A stretch of 64,000 nucleotides of DNA from Nakamurella lactea DSM 19367 (GTDB taxonomy: Bacteria > Actinomycetota > Actinomycetes > Mycobacteriales > Nakamurellaceae), in the NCBI RefSeq assembly GCF_000426645.1, contig NZ_KE384549.1, forward strand, positions 339,001-403,000. Direction: 5' to 3'. Below are positions 61,245 to 64,000 of the stretch, one piece after another; positions within the stretch are counted from its first letter, which is position 1; every line of letters begins with the position of its first letter. The position numbers and the translations under genes are program-made. The notes below the pieces were generated by a model, which saw only the letters and a list, made by a program, of their open reading frames with translations, had not been told where the DNA came from and searched no databases.

Positions 61245-63295
61245 GTGTGCTCCAGGGTCAGGCCGGCGTCGCCGCCGGGCAGCATGCGCAGCGACTGCCC
61301 GGGATAGACCACGACGGTCGTCTGTTCGGACTCGACGAAACTCGGGCCGGCGATGCGGTGGTCGGTGCCGATGTCGTCCCAGCGATACACCGGGCAGTCG
61401 ATCTCGGAGCCGGCGAACCAGGCGTGCTGCCGGCGCACCGGGACGGCGGCGGCGGTCGGCAGCGGCGGGCGACGCGGGACGACCACCGGCCGGACCGCCT
61501 CCACCCCAACGGCAACCACTTCGATGGGGGTGTCGGCCGGCGCACTACCCGGGCCGACCAGTTCCTCGTAGCGTTGCAGGAATCGTTCGGCGAGGTCGGC
61601 CAACGCCGCGTCGTCGACGTCGCCGGCCGGTATCGGCAGATCGATCCGGTTGAGCTGTCGGTAGAACCGCAGACCGGCGGACCGCTGGACCAATACGTCG
61701 TCACCGCCCAGCTGCTGTCGGGCGGCCGGGGTGATCTCGTCCAGATTGCTGCCGATCAGCCCGGCGGCATCCCGGAGCCAGCAGGGGCGCAGGTCGCGCT
61801 CGACGGACACCCGCAGGTCCGAGGACATCGCGCCGAAGGCGGAGAACTCCGCGGCCAGCCCAGGAATCAGCACCTCGCGGACCCCGAGGTCCTGGGCATA
61901 GCGTCCGACATACTGCGGTCCGGCTCCTCCGTAGGCCACCAGGGCGAAGTCGGAGGGATCATGACCGCGCTGGATCGTGGTGCGCCGCACCAGATCCCGC
62001 ATCTGCGCCGACGCCACGGTGAGGATCCCCTCGGCGGCGGCGATCACGTCCAGCCCCAGCGGCCCGGCGAGGTGCTCGGTGATCGCCCGGCCGGCGGCGT
62101 CCCGATCCAGCTCGAGGGAACCGCCGAGGTGTTGCAGGTAGCCGAGGACCACCGCAGCGTCGGTCAACGTCGGGCGATCGCCGCCGAGCCCGTAGCAGGC
62201 CGGACCCGGGGCGGCGCCGGCGCTGTGTGGTCCGACCCGCAGGGTGCGCAGCGCCGGGTCGTACCAGGCGATGCTGCCGCCACCGGTGCCGATGGACGGG
62301 ATGTCGACGGCTGGAACGGCCAGCGGCAGCCGGTCGATGCTCGGGGTGCCAGCCGAATACGGCTCGCCGCCGATCACCAGGCCGACGTCGAAGCTGGTGC
62401 CGCCGACGTCGGTGGCGATCAGGTCGCTCCGTCCGGAGAGCCGGCCGAGCCGCTGGCAGGCCGAGACGCCGCCGGCCGGTCCGGACCGCAGGGTCTGCAC
62501 CGGTACCCGCAACGCGGCAGCGACCGGCTGCACGCCGCCGGCCATCCGCATCACCACGAAATCGCCGCGGAACCCGTGCTCCCGCAACCGGTCCTCCAGG
62601 CGGCGCAGGTAGGAGGTGACCAGCGGAGCGGTGTAGGCATCGAGCACCGTCGTGCAGGTCCGCTCGTACTCTCCGATCCGCGGCGCCACCTCGCTGGACA
62701 GCGAGACGTGGGTGTCGGGGGAGACCTCGGCGACCAGTTCCCTGATCCGCTGCTCGTGCAACGGGTTGACCGGCGACCACAGCAGACAGACGGCCAACGC
62801 CTCGACGCCGGATTCCAGCAGCCCGCGGATCGCCGATCTGGCGGCCGCCTCGTCCAGCGGGGTGACGACCGAGCCGGTGACGTCGATCCGCTCCGGTACC
62901 CCGGCGATGTCCGATCGTCGCACCGGCGCCTCGGGTTTACGCCACCTGGTCGGCGAGTGCAGATCGGTGTCCGCCAGCTCGTACAGCTTGTTCGCCTTGG
63001 CAATGGCCAGGGTGGACTCGAATCCGGCGGTGGTGAGCAGCCCCAATCGCGCTCCGGTCCTGGTGAGCACCGCGTTCAGTCCGACCGTGGTGCCGTGGGC
63101 CAGCACGTCGGTGTCCGACAACAGTTGCGCCATGGTGACGCCGGTCCGCTCGGCGATGCCGGCGATGGCGGCGAACACCCCGTCCTCCACCCGGCCGGGG
63201 GTGGACAGTGCCTTGCCGACGGTGACCGTTCCGTGGCCGTCGACCGCGACGGCGTCGGTGAAGGTGCCGCCGGTGTCGACTCCGATCAACCTCAT
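61241..63295 (-). CDS. Hydantoinase A/oxoprolinase-family subunit
   Basis: 684 residues from ATG 63295. Two ASKHA-type phosphate loops are visible: GVDTGGTFTDAV at residue 4 and ATDVGGTSFDVGLV near residue 290; HGTTVGLNAVLTRTGARLGLLTTAGF, LRSGPAGGV and AYGGAGPQ are family motifs. It binds ATP and works with the B subunit. ATGA overlaps link it to both the SDR gene upstream and the B subunit downstream. Candidate reactions are N-methylhydantoin or 5-oxoproline hydrolysis, or ATP-dependent ketone carboxylation as in acetone/acetophenone carboxylases. Confidence 0.92.
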   Translation of the reverse strand: MRLIGVDTGGTFTDAVAVDGHGTVTVGKALSTPGRVEDGVFAAIAGIAERTGVTMAQLLSDTDVLAHGTTVGLNAVLTRTGARLGLLTTAGFESTLAIAKANKLYELADTDLHSPTRWRKPEAPVRRSDIAGVPERIDVTGSVVTPLDEAAARSAIRGLLESGVEALAVCLLWSPVNPLHEQRIRELVAEVSPDTHVSLSSEVAPRIGEYERTCTTVLDAYTAPLVTSYLRRLEDRLREHGFRGDFVVMRMAGGVQPVAAALRVPVQTLRSGPAGGVSACQRLGRLSGRSDLIATDVGGTSFDVGLVIGGEPYSAGTPSIDRLPLAVPAVDIPSIGTGGGSIAWYDPALRTLRVGPHSAGAAPGPACYGLGGDRPTLTDAAVVLGYLQHLGGSLELDRDAAGRAITEHLAGPLGLDVIAAAEGILTVASAQMRDLVRRTTIQRGHDPSDFALVAYGGAGPQYVGRYAQDLGVREVLIPGLAAEFSAFGAMSSDLRVSVERDLRPCWLRDAAGLIGSNLDEITPAARQQLGGDDVLVQRSAGLRFYRQLNRIDLPIPAGDVDDAALADLAERFLQRYEELVGPGSAPADTPIEVVAVGVEAVRPVVVPRRPPLPTAAAVPVRRQHAWFAGSEIDCPVYRWDDIGTDHRIAGPSFVESEQTTVVVYPGQSLRMLPGGDAGLTLEHT

Positions 63296-64000
63296 CGGCC
63301 GGCACCGCCGTGCACGCCGATGGTGACTCCGGTGACGAAAGAGGCCTGCTCCGAGCAGAGGAACTCGATGACGGCGGCGGTCTCGTCGGCCTGCTGCGGG
63401 CGGCCGAGCGGAATGGACCTGGCCAGCCAGGTCTCCAGCGGCAGTCCGTCGCGCTCGGCCAGCTTCGCCAGGCCGGGATTCGGGAACAGCTCGGTCGGTG
63501 CGACGCCCAACGGACCGACCGTTGCGCACCGCACCCCGTGCGGCGCGACCTCGGCAGCAAGGCCGGCCACCAGGTGTTCCAGTGCAGATCTCGCGGCCCC
63601 GACGGCACCGGCGCCGGGAGTGCGGACGGTCGCGGCATGGGTCGAGAGCGCCACGATGGTCCCCGGTCTGCCGCCATCGACCATCGCGGTCGCGGCCGCC
63701 TGCACCACCCGCCAGCTGTCGATCAGGTTGACCTGCAGGCAGCGGGCCATGGCGGCGTCCGGAACCGCGAGCAGCGGCCCGTCGCCGGCGGCCGGGCCGG
63801 TCACGCCACCGAGCGCGCAACAGATGTCCAGCCGACCGCGCTCGGCGGCCACCTCGGCGACGACGTCGGCCCACTCCGAGGTGGTGCGGCAGGCACGGCC
63901 GATGACGGATCCGGTGCCGACCGCAGCGATCTCGGCCACGACCTGGTCGAACACCGCCCGGGTGATACCCGAGGTGTCCGAAGGTGTTCGTTGGTCGATC
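63292..64000 (-). CDS. SDR-family protein, N-terminus cut by window edge
   Basis: The frame stays open from the stop at 63292 to base 64000; a start at 63954 is available but the protein clearly extends beyond the edge (GITRAVFDQVVAEIAAVG continues the first helix). Conserved short-chain dehydrogenase parts are the NNAG-equivalent CALGGVTGP, GTIVALSTHAA, a shifted YxxxK (here AVGAARSALEH, lacking the Tyr) and the C-terminal FVTGVTIGVHGGAG. The missing catalytic Tyr and the weak Gly-rich loop (TSGIT in place of xxGIG) suggest a degenerate or non-classical SDR. It heads the hydantoinase operon. Confidence 0.75.
   Translation of the reverse strand, partial: IDQRTPSDTSGITRAVFDQVVAEIAAVGTGSVIGRACRTTSEWADVVAEVAAERGRLDICCALGGVTGPAAGDGPLLAVPDAAMARCLQVNLIDSWRVVQAAATAMVDGGRPGTIVALSTHAATVRTPGAGAVGAARSALEHLVAGLAAEVAPHGVRCATVGPLGVAPTELFPNPGLAKLAERDGLPLETWLARSIPLGRPQQADETAAVIEFLCSEQASFVTGVTIGVHGGAGR

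Overview
The window is strongly GC-rich, with GTG starts, many 4-nt ATGA/GTGA gene overlaps, AGGAGG-type ribosome sites, a mycothiol-type DinB/maleylpyruvate isomerase protein (17619-18197) and an ECF41 sigma factor. Together these point to an actinomycete (Actinomycetota) chromosome, probably a soil heterotroph with large transport and catabolic capacity. The genus cannot be fixed from this sequence. No rRNA, tRNA, CRISPR array, IS element or phage gene was recognised.

Layout. 1-677: edge of an FAD oxidoreductase. 886-2079: winged-helix/hydrolase fusion that appears to start at CTG. 2274-8336 (minus): six-gene peptide/nickel-type ABC importer operon ending in a Gfo/Idh/MocA dehydrogenase, divergent from a beta-propeller lactonase (8570-9616). 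9747-13275: a flavin-type small oxidoreductase and a 980-residue protein with a DUF4157 (eCIS core) metalloprotease-like motif. 13235-15728: an ECF41 sigma factor and its divergent oxidoreductase, with a matching ECF41 promoter. 15829-15956: 52-bp tandem repeats. 16742-18197: ArsR / SRPBCC / DinB-like operon with a duplicated palindromic operator. 18217-21722: zinc alcohol dehydrogenase and a frameshifted LuxR-family ATPase regulator. 21751-25000: DoxX protein, zinc-ribbon protein, VOC protein and AraC regulator. 25101-28805: three-subunit xanthine-dehydrogenase-type molybdenum hydroxylase. 28831-28982: REP-like palindromes. 28987-30894: propionyl-CoA synthetase.

31031-42420 is the most unusual part. 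A perfect 20-bp palindrome at a sigma70-like promoter precedes a sugar ABC importer, two ADP-ribosylglycohydrolase-family enzymes, a LacI regulator, a protein joining a glycosidase-like barrel to a SUMF1-type domain without the catalytic cysteines, a CoA transferase and a CitE-like lyase. The genes are nearly contiguous on one strand and read as an uptake and degradation regulon for an unknown glycoside, with the LacI protein as probable local repressor.

42427-48248 holds an aldehyde dehydrogenase, a D-threonine-aldolase-type PLP enzyme, a metallo-beta-lactamase-fold hydrolase, a SAM methyltransferase and a divergent HxlR regulator. 48293-58431 is a peptide-use island: a seven-gene minus-strand operon (M19 dipeptidase, binding lipoprotein, two permeases, an M24 protein with altered metal ligands, a proline-iminopeptidase-like hydrolase and a double Lrp regulator), with both ATPase genes divergent from it. 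58395-64000 holds a second DoxX protein and an SDR / hydantoinase A / hydantoinase B operon whose B subunit carries an extra C-terminal zinc ribbon.
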